Positions 46,037 to 58,861 are shown, numbered from the stretch's first letter. The stretch is DNA of 64,000 nucleotides from Grammothele lineata (GCA_002150815.3 NDFF03000001.1:806001-870000); one strand, 5' to 3'. Notes: generated from the letters alone by a model not told the origin. Made by a program: numbers and translations.

Positions 46037-47485
46037 ATGCAAGCTCAACCATCCTCCTCCGACATGCTCACGCCCTCTATATCCTCTTCCTCTTCGGACG
46101 GCCAGTCCAACGACGCGGCTCAACCGCAGGAGCCCCCTCGCGTATATGATTTCTACTCATGGCGGACTCAATCTCCTTCCACGCGGCTCGTATACATTCA
46201 GAATGTGGAAACGGCGAACATTGCGGTTTCTGAACTCAAGGCAAGCGTACTTGGCTTCGACCTGGAGTGGAGACCGAACTTCATTAAGGGGAACCCGGAG
46301 AACCCTGTCGCGCTCGTCCAGCTCGCGAGCAAGGACGTCATTTTGCTCATTCATCTCGCTTATATGTCCAGTAAGTTGAGTTTCCATATCTGCATGTTCA
46401 GTGCGGCTTATATGGGCATAGTATTCCCTCAGAAACTCAAGGAGCTCCTGGCGGACCCCGATGTTGTAAAGGCTGGTGTAGGAATACAGAGTGAGTCACG
46501 CCTGCCTTGTTCCCGCTTTGTTCTCAAATCGTCGCTTCAGAGGATTGTAAGAAGTTGTTCACGGACCATGGCGTCGATACCCGTAATTGCGTCGATCTCT
46601 CTCTTCTCGCTCGTACCGTGGACAATGCCCGGTGGAAGGGCAAGTACGCAAACCCGATCGGACTATCCCGCCTCCTGGAGACGTACGAGGAGTTCTCGTT
46701 GATCAAAGGGAAGGTGCAGATAAGTAATTGGGAGCGAGCCCTTGATCTCCGACAGCAAGATTGTGCGTGTGGTCCTTTGCAGCCTGCAGTGTCCCTGCTT
46801 TGTCTAATGCTTTGTCTCTGCAATAGATGCTGCCAACGACTGCCACGCGGGACTTGTCCTCTACGACCGACTTGCCCAGATGGCAGCAACCATGTCACCC
46901 GTCCCCCAGAGAGTCTGGTATTCCTTCGATACCATGTCAGGGCATCACTTCCAGCCCTCCTCAGCCACCCTTTGGCACCCTTTCAACCCCTACTACGACC
47001 CCGGTCCGCCGCCGCCCCCTCGGCCACCCCGGGACCCCAACGTAGAGAGGGGCGACACGATCCCGGGGCGAGGCGGGCGCTCCCGCAACGCGCGCACACG
47101 ACCGACAGGCCCACAGCGACCGCTCTCGCCCTCCGCGTCGTCCTTCGTGCCCGGAGCCAAGGAGCACTCCCCGTCGCCCTCGCCCAGCCCGCACCCCACC
47201 TTCGCCCCCCGCCCTCGCTACGCGCATGCCCACGGCGGGTTCCCGCATGCGAACCAGGTTACGGTCTTGCCTGCCGCGGTCCCGCAGCAGCAGCCGATGT
47301 TCGCGGGCGACTTGGACGGGTTCCCGAGGCTGTCGCGGGCGACGCAGCGCCAGGCGTGGCCGCAGGCGCAGGCGGGGAGACAGAGGCCGTTCCGCGGGGG
47401 CCCGCCGGGTGGGAGGGGCCAGCCCGGTCGGGGAAGGGGCCGCGGGCGGGGCGGATACTCGATGGTCGCTGCCTCGACAGGGTAG
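46037..47485 (+). CDS. WRN-like 3'-5' exonuclease (DEDDy fold)
   Basis: Predicted 3'-5' nucleic-acid exonuclease related to the exonuclease domain of Werner helicase. Four exons (46037-46370, 46422-46490, 46541-46762, 46827-47485) give 427 aa. After a Ser-rich N-terminus the core begins LGFDLEWRPNF, with the Asp-x-Glu metal ligands. It continues NPVALVQLASKDVILLIH, KLKELLADPDVVKAGVGIQ, then DTRNCVDLSLLAR and NPIGLSRLLETY. The last catalytic Asp and Tyr are in DYAANDCHAGLVLYDRL, assembled across an intron. The C-terminal 170 residues are disordered and end in a GRGRGRGG-type RGG run, suggesting RNA or G-quadruplex binding. No helicase domain is attached. Confidence 0.9.
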
Positions 47486-50400
47486 ACGCCTCTATGTTCC
47501 TCCTGCTGGACTGCCGGGTTCGCTTGACGATCCCCGGCTTTTGTCCTTATCCAAGCACTGCTGGCTGCTATGGCCTTGCGGTGCTTGTGGCCACCTGATG
47601 GCGTCAGGATCGAACTTTTGCTCGCAGCCCGGACGGACGACATACCCCTGACGCCTACCTTCCACCACTCAGTCCATCCTAGTCCCGCACGATTGTTGGG
47701 CAGATAGCGCCCACCCCCCCCCCCACTCTCGTCTCCGAGGCCCGCACCACGCTTATGTTCGACCGCGTCCATGCACACCCCACCTCATTCATCCTTGCAC
47801 ATCGTTATCACCTCGCCTCGTCGTTACCCCGTTAGTAGTTACGTACCGGTATGCTGCTCTCCCCCCGTCGCTCGATATGCTTGCTCGTTATGTACCATAC
47901 AGTATAGTGGCGCCGTTGCTGGCCGCAATGTGTTGATGCTTTCGGATCCGATTCGATAGACGTATGAGCTTGCCGTGCGTGTTTGGGGTGGTCTAAGGTA
48001 CTGTATGCGGGGGAATTAGGAGTCCGGATATGATGGCGTAATGGGGAGAAGGGAGGCAGTGAGATGCGTCGTGACAAGAGTATGTGAACTTACTGAGCAG
48101 CATGTTCTATGTATATCTTCAGTGCGACCCTCACATTCTGATACTGCGGTTTGACGAATCGCTGACTGTTGGCAGCACGATCTATGTAAGTTCCCATAGT
48201 CCCCGCGGGTATGGCCTATGGAACACCTGTGGTGACGAGTAACGTGGACATTAGGATCCGCTTGCTCTCATACCGGGTTGAATCGCCGGCAGTCAAGGAG
48301 ACAGCTTATCGCCGGATGTCCTTGAAGAAATGTTCTCACCAGGTGCCAAAGGAAGCGCTCTGCTCACTGCGCACCGGAACGCCACAAGTGTCACGACGAT
48401 TTAAGGAACCTTACTTATAGACGACGGGCGGACACCGAAACCACTGATCTGCCATTGTATGTGGTCGCGGAACAACGAGACATTGCTGATTGGCTATGAA
48501 GAACGCTCTTGGGAAGGGAGCGGTTGAGATGGAATGATGTCATGGCGTACCCCGCCCCGTACTGCAAGCAAGACGGGTCAGCTCGGCTGCGGGACAGGTC
48601 AGCTTCAAGAAAGGCAATTGAGAGTGATTGACGCTGATGAGCGACCTGAGCCCCCGGGCACCCTGCCATAGCTTTGAGGGGAATTAGCCGTCAGGCACTA
48701 GTACTGTAGTAAGCCGGGGCATGTACAGTAGGACAAGAGCAAGTATAGTACGCATCAGAACCTCCCGTAGGCTGGGTGTGGCGCCCGCGCATCACGTCGG
48801 CGCGGGAGCTGTACTCAGATTCATGTGCAGCGGACGAGATTCAAGTAAAGGTGTATGTAGTATGTCATAAACGAGTTGCAGTGGGTACAATGGGTCAAGG
48901 CCTCACACGCAACCAGGCCGGCAATATGCCTGTCGCGCACTGGCACCGCTGGTAGCCTGGCGGCGATCGCGACTCCAACTCGTGACCGCAACGACCTACG
49001 ACCTGCAACTCACCCTCCGTGACCCGCAATTCCGACTGCGACCTGGCCATTGCCTCTCGCCAATATTTCCGCGACCCCGGCCACGACTGCTAACCCGACC
49101 GCAGCTTAATTCCGCGGCGTCAATACTGTGGGCCCTTCACAGTCTCGCGGTCCACCCGAGCACGAAGCACTCAAAATGCGCCGAACCTGAGTTGCTACTG
49201 AACTCTGACGCTTCGCGGTGGCGTGCGCAATTTTCCTACACTCCAGTCCTCCTGATGCGATCCCTAGTGCGCACCCTGCCAGCGATGCGCGCCGCACCGA
49301 GGCACTGCGACGGGCCCTCAGCGCTGGTTGAGCTCGCGCGGTCATTATTCCCGCTTGCATTTTCCTCTCTTCTCTGTCCCTCTTACATATATGTTTATTC
49401 CCATAGGTTTTTTTCTCTGCCAGCAGTGTTTCTTACCTTCCATTATGATACGTCCTCGTCCCATAGTAGACCTGCAAGCCTCACTCAGATTCAACATGCG
49501 CCCGATTCACTGGCACAGCCACCCCCGCACTCCGATCTCTAGCTGGGTTGATTCCCTCTCCTTCCTTGCAATTGAATACAGGGTGCTTGGTCTAACACTC
49601 GAGTTCAACTCACAGTTGGAAACTCCTTCTCCCATTTTTTCCTCTGTTTGTGTGATTTCTCAATGGTAGGCTAGTGATCTGTGACTCAAATGCTAGCTTT
49701 ATAACTTCAAGTTGCTCAACCGTCTCTCATCTCTGGCATGCTCTCGGATCTGTCATTGCTGTAATGTCAGCCCGGCAGGGGTAACATAGATGCAAGGTTT
49801 GCGCGTTCTGAGCCCATTGGTGAGCCTGGAACTTCTCAATGAGGAGGAAGGAATGGAAAGCGAGGGAGAGCGAGGAGCAAAGTGAGGAGGACCGTATTGA
49901 AGTCGGACATGCGCAGGGGTGCCATGTAGGGCAACGTTGAACACTGGTCAAAGTCGACCACAGAAGTCCAGCGGAGGGAAACAAGGACGATCGCGCTGTG
50001 CAAGAGACGAGATACGAGCGTGCAAGAAGTTGGCATTCGAAATCACGAGCTACAAACATAACAACATCAGATTGAGCGAACATAGGAGAGCACATGAAAT
50101 AGGTTAAATGTAGGAAACTGTGAGGAGAGTGAGTACTGAGCACAATGTTGGAACAAGCAGGTGAATCATTGAGCACACAGTCGTTCCAGGGTAGTAGGGA
50201 GCCCGCGTCGCAAACGCGCGGCGAACTCGATAGCGTGCTCATCTCCTAAATACTCTTATCGCGCCGGCGAGCGCGAAAGCTTGGATATCGCTGCCGCGCC
50301 GACACCACTGACGCCCTCCGCACCCATTTCTCGCCCGCCTTAACTTTGACGCCCAAACCCGAAACCCGACACACAGAGGCGGCGAGGAGGGGGGGAATCT

Positions 50401-51896
50401 CGGGGGTTGATGCAATGAGGGAGTGCCGGATGGTTGTGCTCCGGGTGAATCGGGTATGCCAGTACGGCTCGCGGGGCCACTGCTACGGGGCGTCTGATTA
50501 TGAACCGAAGTAGAAAAGCCCGTAATTAAGGCTAGCGGCGGGCACGGGGACACGAGAAGGGGTTGGGTGAGCAGGGTTAAATTCCTCGCAATTTGGACAA
50601 GCGAGACCTGCGAAGGCCGAGGCGACGCACCCCGGAGCCCAACCGGAGCCCGCGCCCAAACCCCAAGCTGAGGGCCGTGCCGGGAGGACCCGGCTCGATG
50701 ATTGAGACTGCGCGCGGCCGGGCCATTGCGCAGCGTCAGGAGTCGATCGCGAAGTGGTTTGGACTCGTAGATGTGTTGGCGATTGCGCGCGGAGACTGGG
50801 GATGCCGTGGAGAGACAGTGTCCAGCGTAGGCCGAGTCGCAGTTGGCTCCATGGTCGCGGCCGCGGCGGTAGCGGGTACGTCAGCCTTATGGTGATGATG
50901 GCGAGGTCGTAGTCGCATTTGAGATTGAGGATCACGGAGAGCGACTCGCGACTCACGGGCCGTCACGAGTTGCCCAGCCCGAGCATTCCGAGGGCCGAGA
51001 GGTTGAAGCCCGGTCAGCTCGGTCACCCCTGCAGCGAGCACCTGCGTCGCGCCCAAGCGCCCGATGGCCAGGCAGCAAACGAGCTGTAAGTAAAGGCTCG
51101 CTGTTTTCTCTCGTGAACGTATCTCCCGAGACGGGGTGTCAGAGGCCCCATCAGGAAAACCGCGTGGAGAGCTGACATAAACCTTCCTTTTCTGAAGCTG
51201 ACCCGTCCCGCAGAAGCTGACCCGTCTTGCTTGCAGTAGCCCCGGCACTGGTCCGCCACCGGGATCAGATCAAAGTTGTGGGAGAGAGCTTTTCCGCAGG
51301 ACGGGCGCGAGCTTGGTTGCTCTTGACCTTGACTCTATCAAAGTCAATTGATACTTGCACCGGCGTGCCTGCATGGGCGGTGCAGGCGTAGGTTCTGTAG
51401 AGGCGGACTTTGCGACGCCACGAGAGTAAAGGGTTAAAACTTGTATGTACCGAAAGGTTTCGGAGGCTGGTGGTGGCACAGAGGAGCCCAGTTAACCATG
51501 TCGTACGCATCCTCGGAGTCCGCAAGCAGGTCGCCCTGCGCGATCCGCTCGGACCCGCGAGAAAGCGTCGATGGCCGCGAGCGGGCCGGTGCGCGAGCCG
51601 CATGGGCTGCTGGAAGCGGCTAGATCGCGTCGGTGCCACGCGAGACATCTGTGCGCGCGGCGTGGACTTGCAGCAATCTCGCCAGGCCCGGCGCGCCTCT
51701 GTCAGTGAGAACTCTGTCGGCCCTCGTCCTCGTCCCCTCCGCTGCGCCCCGGGGCCGTCCTTTCCCCGCACCTCGTCGTCCTCCCGTCTGTCCGTCTGTG
51801 CTGCCGCCAAGTCGCTCTTTGTCTCTGCCCACCTCCTCGCCCGGTCCACAGGGAATTTTCTGTACATTCTGAAAGACGCCGTGGTTCAAGGGGCCA
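47486..51896. other. 4.4-kb region without a supported gene
   Basis: The longest gene-free stretch here. It includes an 11-C run (47714-47724), a more AT-rich part around 49340-49700, and a 14-bp direct repeat GAAGCTGACCCGTC at 51194-51207 and 51213-51226. Frames of 150-200 codons (for example plus 48982-49542, minus 50242-49727) carry no motif or splice-supported extension. Between 51700 and 51430 on the minus strand two adjacent frames give protein-like stretches (AAIDAFSRVRAD, then GDLLADSEDAYDMVNWAP) out of register. They could be a decayed gene, but I cannot name a family. Confidence 0.4.
51430..51700 (-). pseudogene. Possible decayed coding fragment
   Basis: Two short protein-like stretches in different frames, with no plausible splice pair joining them, followed by a stop. 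Composition is more gene-like than the surroundings. Chance open frames in GC-rich DNA remain a fair alternative. Confidence 0.15.
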
Positions 51897-54179
51897 ATGC
51901 CTCGATCATGCGCGCATGCGATTCTCTCCGCGCTGTCTATAGGTCTCGTTTGGTCACACTTCCTTCTTCAAAATGTCGCCGCGGAGAATATTGTGGATGA
52001 GATGGTACAGGTATGTGTTCAGCGTCCATTTCTATCACCTTCGCGTCTTCCCCGCAAGGCCTAACGTCGGCGGCAGGGCTTTCTGTTTGACTGGTCAGGG
52101 GACCAGAGCCCCCCTCCTCCCATCGCAGGTGCGTCTCATTAGCTTCTCTACGTTGATTCGTGCGTACTGAAACCAGCGCGCGGCTCATCGCAGCCCAATG
52201 CGAGACGCTGCACATAACGTGGGGTCGAAGGTCCGCCACCGGGTACGTGCCGTCGCCTACGTCTCGCCTAGTTTTCCCGTCTGACGCGGATGACCGTCTT
52301 CTTTTCCCCAGCCCGAACCCGGCAGCTCCGTACTACCTGCAGATCTATACATCGTGAGTATCAGCCTCGGATGTATTCTTCCGTCTCCCCGAGTGGATAT
52401 AGTTCCGCTAGGCTTGCCATAAGGGGCAACACTGATGGTACCTCATACCTCCAGCGCATTCATCGTCCCCTTCGTCATCCCAGCAGGAAGTGGCCAGTCT
52501 TTTGTACGTGTTTTTCGCTTACGGTGACGGACCACCTGCTCAAACGATGCGCTGTGCGATCAGGATTGGGATGTACCTTTCATTCCGGGAACACAGGTAC
52601 GTCTTCTGCATCCGTGAAACTGTGGCGCCAACATTGACTCCCTCCCACGAAGTTTCAAATATGCATGGTAGGTCTTGCGCGCTGGAAGCACGCTGGGTAC
52701 AATGTATGCTAACGCACATGTGGCGCTGCAGCTTGCGAGCAATGGGGTCACGGGCGGCTGCCAACAGATGTACACCGTCTACCAGGCCCCCAACACGACG
52801 CTGGCTAACCCCCCGACGTGTCAAAATCTCACCTACCCCGCAGGAGCGCTCGATGTGACGGCAAAGACAAGTGATGGTTCGTGGTCCTCTTATGGTTGGG
52901 TCGACCAGGTCAGTTCTCTCCGGATCCCTTGATGAAGTTGTCAACGCTGACATTAGCCTTTGTGTAGTGTACTGATTTAACTGTGAAACCTAATAATGGA
53001 ACGCCACCCTACACGTATACGGTGAGTGTACCATCCCGCAGATAACTCGAAATATAAATAATGATTGGCTCTAGGTCGCGCCCGCACTCCGGCCACCTTA
53101 TAACTTCACCTCTGATACCCAGGACGCAGTAGACTGGACGGTTACTTTGGTAAGTCCCAGTTGATCGACCTAGCACCGAAATGCTCATAGGCCCTCTTAG
53201 GCGTTTGGTCTACCATTCTTCGTAACAGTTGTAGACTCTACTGGATGGGCGTGGACGAACGGGCCTTTGCACGCCAGCCCTGATGGACCCACAACCTGCT
53301 TAACCACTCAAACGTGAGCGCATATATATTGTGCTTTCCACGCTTCATCCTAACCTCCACAGTGACGAGAACAAGGGTCCCTCGACTGGCAGCGTCGTCG
53401 GTATCGCCTTCGGCGCCCTCGCAGCAGGCGTTCTCGTCGGGCTCGCTGGCGCCTACTTCCTCTTCCGACGGCGCCAGCGACGATACGCGCCTGTCGGTGG
53501 CGTCGCGCTCCTCCGCAAGTCGACCGAACAGAGCCCGCTCTCGTCCTCGCTCGGCTTTTCCGGCCCGCCCTCATCGAGCGCGTCGGGCTCCTTCCCACAC
53601 TCGATCCACCACCAGCTTTCACACGGGCACATCGAGCCATTCGTCCTTCCCTCAGAGGAACAACAAGGGACGAGCGGCGCGAACACTCCACACTCAGCGA
53701 CGTTCACGTCCCTCCATCGCCCGCTGACAGGCGAGTCGCGGGAAGCCTCGAGGGAGCCGTCCGCGTCGAGCCCACTCTACAGCCACACGCACTCGCCCAG
53801 CACCGGCAGCTTCAGCGGGCTCGCGTCCCCCGGGGCGACCGCGGGCTCTGGCGCGTCCCCCACGAACACCCTCACCTCCTCCGCGCGCTCTCCCGGTCCC
53901 GGCCCCGGGGGAGTAGGAGGGGGCCAGCACGTGTACGTCGTGCACCACGACGGCGGGCGCCCGCCCCCGGTAACGGTGTTCGCGTCGGACGGGACGGAGG
54001 TCGTCGAGCTCCCGCCCCACTACGAGCCGCCTGTGGACGCGCGGGACGCGAGAGAGCGCGGGCTGATGGTCGTGCAGCCCCCGCCACCAGGGGGACAGCA
54101 GGAGAGGCGGCCGAGGGGGCTGGTGCCGAAGACACCGAGGGTGGCGTCGAATGTGAGCAGCAATAGCGGGCAGTCATAG
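51897..54179 (+). CDS. Secreted-domain single-pass membrane protein, receptor-like, function unknown
   Basis: Not matched to a characterised family. Eleven exons: 51897-52010, 52077-52128, 52194-52242, 52312-52353, 52455-52503, 52564-52596, 52672-52908, 52968-53021, 53075-53149, 53201-53313, 53363-54179; 544 aa with all phases consistent. The N-terminus MPRSCAHAILSALSIGLVW looks like a signal peptide. The extracellular part (about 35-270) holds paired cysteines and N-glycosylation sites, with QCETLHITW, PYYLQIYTS, DWDVPFIPGTQ and GGCQQMYTV. The membrane helix is GIAFGALAAGVLVGLAGAY, with an FRRRQRR stop-transfer. The 240-residue cytosolic tail is Ser/Pro/Gly-rich and contains HVYVVHHDGG and VELPPHYEPP. 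Similar layouts recur in agaricomycetes by my recollection. A sensor or cell-wall adhesion role is only a guess. Confidence 0.85.
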
Positions 54180-54830
54180 CGGGAGGTGGACGAAGGGTCA
54201 TCTGGAGATGGGGCGTAGGGTGTTGGGGCTCGGCTTTCGCACTTCGATCTTCTCCAGCCTGGGACGGATTTGGCTGCCGTCGCGGGACGGTATCTATCGG
54301 AATGGTTGCTCGTACATGCTGATCCTTCTTACGTTGTCGTCTTTGTCCATCCATTTCTAGTCTAGTCACGCACAGTCCTCGCCATCGTTGGCGTACGATT
54401 TCTCACTTGGTCAACGGTTCACGGTACTCACATGCAGCGATTTTCCCCCGCATCCGTCCTTACTACTACTCGTACTAGCTTTTTCCGCTGTGGCAGCGAC
54501 TATATCATACTGTACATCTACTTGCCATATATTGTTTACCGTTGGACATTTGATCTCTCAATATTTAGGCCTTAGGACTTGGACTTCTACGACCCGGCCG
54601 CCTTGTGGCTACGAGCTCCTCAATCCAGTCTTTCTTCCGCCCATGTCGTCCAGAAGCCGGGGTTTATCATACTACGCCGTTCTCTGTCCTCACCCATCGT
54701 ACATGTGGCATATGTAATAACGACACGGGAGACCGCCTCCCTCGTTGTGTTATCCACCGAGTCTAGCCGTCCTAGACGGCATGTATGCGGCATCTCAAGA
54801 TGCAGCACCAGGGTGTCCCCTGCTTCGGAC
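54180..54830. other. Convergent intergenic region
   Basis: 650 bp shared by the 3' ends of the receptor-like gene and LAS1. Locally AT-richer (54470-54560); no gene seen. Confidence 0.5.
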
Positions 54831-56663
54831 TCATCCACACTTCACGAAAACCCCAATGGGCGCTGGGCGCCAGCCATCCTTTTCACTGAGCTGTCTCCAG
54901 CCGGGGGGAAGGTCGGAGGAAGGCGCCTGGGATACGGACGTTGTAGGCGTGGCGTCGACGGCAGAGACTGGCGGAACGGCTGCGTCCGCGCTGCCACTGG
55001 ACCCCCGGAGTGCCGCCAAGCGCGCGTCCATCTCTGCGACCGTATTACTGCCGTCGAGGTCCTGGTACAAAACGAGGCGAATTGAGATCAACACAGCACA
55101 TGCACGCAGCGCGGCAAGAAAATGGAGGCGATAGGGAACTTACCTTTGGAGCGGACGTAGATGACGGGTTCTGCGCGAGGATGGAGAGGGCTGAGGCGAG
55201 GCGGGGGCGTTCGGCACACAGGGCCTGCAGGAGGACGCCGATGCTGCAAGTCTAAAAGCATAAGTCCCCGTCCTGCGCCTGCCTCTAAGCAAAGACTCAC
55301 GTTTTTGACGCCTGGACGTTGCTCTCCGCGCGGACCGGCCCCAGCGTTGATACGAGCTGTACAACAACGGCTTCGCGGACTTCAACCTCATCTTCAGATG
55401 CGGCACCGCAGCCAGTGTCCACAAGCCACTTGGCCCAGCCGGCGAGGCAGAGGTCATAGGACGGGTCTGCGCGTCCCTCAGGTTCGGCCGCAGATTCTAA
55501 GAGCATGATGGTGTCGCCGGTGGCGAAGTCGTCCGTCACCGAGGCTGCCGTCTGTGCACGCGTGAGGTATGAGGCGATGCTGGCGGCGAGACGTGGGGCC
55601 AGCGTAGGATGGAGCGCCTGAAGGTGCGTAAGAAGGGGAGCCCAGACCGCAACGGACGCACGGGGTGGCGCCAGAGTTTGACGGTCTGCAGGTAGACGTT
55701 TTCTAGCGGAAGACGTCAGCGTGCGTCGGGTGCTGCGACAAGGAGGGCATTCACTTTTTCGAGAGCGGGACAAGCGCGCCCTTCTCGAGCAGAGCATCTG
55801 CCAGTCGGTCGAGCGCCCAGCGTTCACTTGCGTCCTCTGTATCGCCGTCACCTTCGCCATCCTCGTCCGCGCCTACGTCGTCCCACGCGACACCGGTGGA
55901 TGGCGCAGCCAGCTTGGCCTCTGCGAGCCACCGTTCGATGGCGCGGGTTGCCTTCGCGATCTCGGTGCGAAGTTCGGCGTGCAGCGTTGCGTCGCGGGTA
56001 GTCGCTTTCAGGAGGGCCTTGTACCGCTGTAGGAGCGGCATGACTGGATGCAGTGGCGCTGCAGGCGTCACGGGTGGAGCAGAGGGATTGAGAGTCGGGA
56101 GAAAGTAGTTATGAAGCAGCCATGTCATCGCCTATATGACGGAATGTTAGCTGGAATTTTTGTGGAGGGTGTAATGTTGCCTGCCTCTCTTGCAGCGTCC
56201 CGAAGGAGCTCGAGGCTCGGGAGGTCCTCGTGAGTCGCGGCATGACGTAGCTCAACAAGCCAGGCTGGAAGACCCAGCTGTTGGGCGATACTATGGATAG
56301 AGCGAGCATACATGCCGACCTGAAGAGGGTCGACGAGGCCGTTGACGAGGCGGATGATGGCGGCTGAATAGGTCATTCTCAGCGAGAGATACGACGTAGA
56401 ACCAGCCATGGAGCTCGAGTCCTGCAACATCGCGCAAAGGATCGCATGCGCCGATTCGAGAGCATGGGGAAGCGGTACTGCAACTCTCCAAGCAGCGAGC
56501 TGATTTCGTCAGTACGCAAGTGCCTTTGTGAAATGTAAGGTAACCTCACCCTATTGATTGCTCGCTGTTTGGCCTCTGCGTCATGTTCATCTGTGTATAT
56601 CCACCCGCATACTTGCTCGAGTTCTGCGAGGGACTCCCATGGAACACGGCGTGGGAGGCGCAT
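54831..56663 (-). CDS. LAS1: Las1-like pre-rRNA processing endonuclease subunit
   Basis: Las1 is the endonuclease that, with Grc3, cuts ITS2 during 60S ribosome maturation. Six exons give about 515 aa. It starts MRLPRRVPWESLAELEQV and continues AKQRAINR, then LAAWRVAVPLPHALE. The catalytic HEPN motif Arg-x4-His is visible in LVELRHAATHEDLPSLELLR. After an intron, AMTWLLHNYFLP completes the conserved domain. The later part is helical and acidic. The C-terminus GWRPAPIGVF matches the family's end motif. The second intron (56184-56132) has no GT donor; the only fit is a GC-AG intron. Confidence 0.92.
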
Positions 56664-57700
56664 TTTGTGGATCGAACTTGTTCAAACTGGGCGCGTTTGC
56701 CGATGCGTTCTTGCGAGGCGCCCGAAGATTTCTAAGCGTCTAAGCGTCTGCATGCTCGCGTGAATCGCACGTGGCTTCGCCGATCGTGCGCTGCACCAGG
56801 CTGCACCAGCGACCCGAACTCGCCCTCCTCCTCTGATGAAGCTTTGCTAAGTACTCTGTGGCGATTACTAGTGCTACCCGGCTGAAACAGACACATTAAT
56901 ATTCTGCTGTGGCTCCGAAGTTTTTACAGCCGAATCATAGCAAAACTAAAAGTTCAGACTCTGGCAGACGCACTGAGGATGGCCCATCGACGTCGTCGAT
57001 CCTCCCGCTGTGACTATTCTTCAAAATGAGGGGTCTGCACCGGTGGAAAATCACTCGGCGACGTTTAATTGATCTAATCGAATGGTTAACCCGGGTGATG
57101 GGCCTGTACATTCGCGTTTCATATCCCTCTGCCTCTTGAAATCACCAGTGGAGGAGTACCGACGAGCTATTTTAACCTTACTACAGCATATCGCCGCAGC
57201 ATAACGGGAGACAAGGATAAAGCACGCGAAGCCAGATACCACGGCGTCGAAAAGGACAGTACCTACGCCCTATGTCGGACGTAGGGTGCTTTCGCTGGCC
57301 TATCAGGATGCTGCCTGGAGTTGCCGATGCGGCAATGCAGCGGGCGCCTGGGTGCTTTCTGCACGGACGAGCTGCTGGCACCGCCTCGATGATACAGCCA
57401 CCGTGCTTACCGCGGAGCGGATCGTCGTCTGCACCCACCGGCCGGCGCGATAGACCAAACATGCATCTCGGAAGCGGAGGCCGTCAACGTCGCGCCCGCC
57501 GCCGTGCTATACATTCGATGTGGGGACATGCATGCGAACACAGCCCTGTCCCCATCATTGCGGTTGAGTCAGTGGTATATAGCCAGGACGATCCTGGCGT
57601 CGTATGTTCCGAACACATCTAAACGCACTTGCAGTCCTCGTGAACTCGGCTTTCACTTCTACATCACACACTATCTCCCTTCTCTGTCGCATACGAACGA
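56664..57700. other. Divergent intergenic region between LAS1 and the DUF7702-like gene
   Basis: About 1 kb, fairly AT-rich in places (56890-56960, 57150-57190). No supported gene. The 100 bp before 57701 are pyrimidine-rich on the plus strand. Confidence 0.45.
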
Positions 57701-58861
57701 ATGGGTCTCGACGCTCGCGGCTACATCGCCATCGTTGAAATCATCATCTACATTCCCATCCTCCTCGTCGGTCTCTTCCTCTCATTCCGACATGGTTTCA
57801 AGCGCCAGGCAGGGTGGATCATGCTCGTCATTCTGTCCATCAGTGAGATTCTGCTTTATTCTATCCCTCAAAGGCTCCTTACTCACCGCCACTTGATATC
57901 CAGTTCGTCTCATCGGAGGCATCACACGCATTCTCTCAGAGAATGATCCCACAAACACGACAGAACGTACTATTTACAGTATCATGGAGGCGGCAGGCCT
58001 CTCGCCTCTACTTGTAGCATGTCTAGGCTTCTTGGGGACAGTGTGAGTACCGACTTTCAACTGTTCTATGCCGCGTTCGCTAAGCATAACACATAATCAG
58101 AGCCCAATACTCCATCGACCAGCAGCCCTTCGTCCCAAGGGCTCTGCGCATACTCGGCGTCGTCGGTACAGTCGGCCTCATCCTTTCCATCGTTGGCGGC
58201 ATTTCTGTCAGTGACGCCGACAACCAAAACGACCTCAACTCTGCGGCGAACCTGCGGCACATCGGCGCCATACTCTTTATCGTCGTCTACGTCGGCATCG
58301 TCGTCATGACCGCGTTCTGCTGGCTGAATTACAGCGTGATCCCGACGTACCGTCGCCGCGTGAGTGCTCTTCACACCCTAGACGAGTTACAGAGTGTTTT
58401 GACTCTTTTTCTCTACACAGTTGCTCAAGGGCATCACCGCCTCCCTCCCATTCCTCTTCGTGCGCACGGTCTACGCCGCGCTCTCCTCCTACGCGCCCTC
58501 CCCCTTCAGCTTCGTCGACGGGCACGAGGTCGTCTCCATCCCTTCCAACTCCGGCCTCGGCCGCTTCTCCTCCGTCTCGCCCGACTGGGGCTACTACCTC
58601 GTCATGGGCGTCATCATGGAGTACGCGGCCGTGCTAGTGTACACGGTCGTCGGCATCATCACGCCCCTGGACAAGGACATGCCCGCGTACGCCAAAGCGG
58701 GCACAGACTCGCGCCTGGGGAGCAGTGAGGCGATCAGGTTGAACCAGGGGTTCGCGCCGCCAGCAGAATATGCGAGCCAGCAGCAGTACGGATACCAGCC
58801 TCAGTACGCGAGCCAGCAGCAATACGCTAGCCACCCTCAGGCATACCAAAGTGGGAGGTGA
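57701..58861 (+). CDS. Multi-pass membrane protein, DUF7702-like
   Basis: Function unknown. Four exons (57701-57842, 57904-58042, 58101-58359, 58421-58861) give 326 aa. It starts MGLDARGYIAIVEIIIYIP. Six or seven hydrophobic helices follow, with short conserved fungal motifs FRHGFKRQAGW and LIGGITRILSE. The cytosolic tail is Gln/Tyr-rich with repeats of the type YASQQQYGYQPQ. The layout (7TM-like core, polar tail) is common among uncharacterised fungal membrane proteins. The DUF name is from memory and should be checked by profile search. Confidence 0.82.

Noticed and set aside
48982..49542. 186-codon plus frame in the gene desert
   Set aside because: No motif, no splice-supported extension, composition unlike the real genes nearby.
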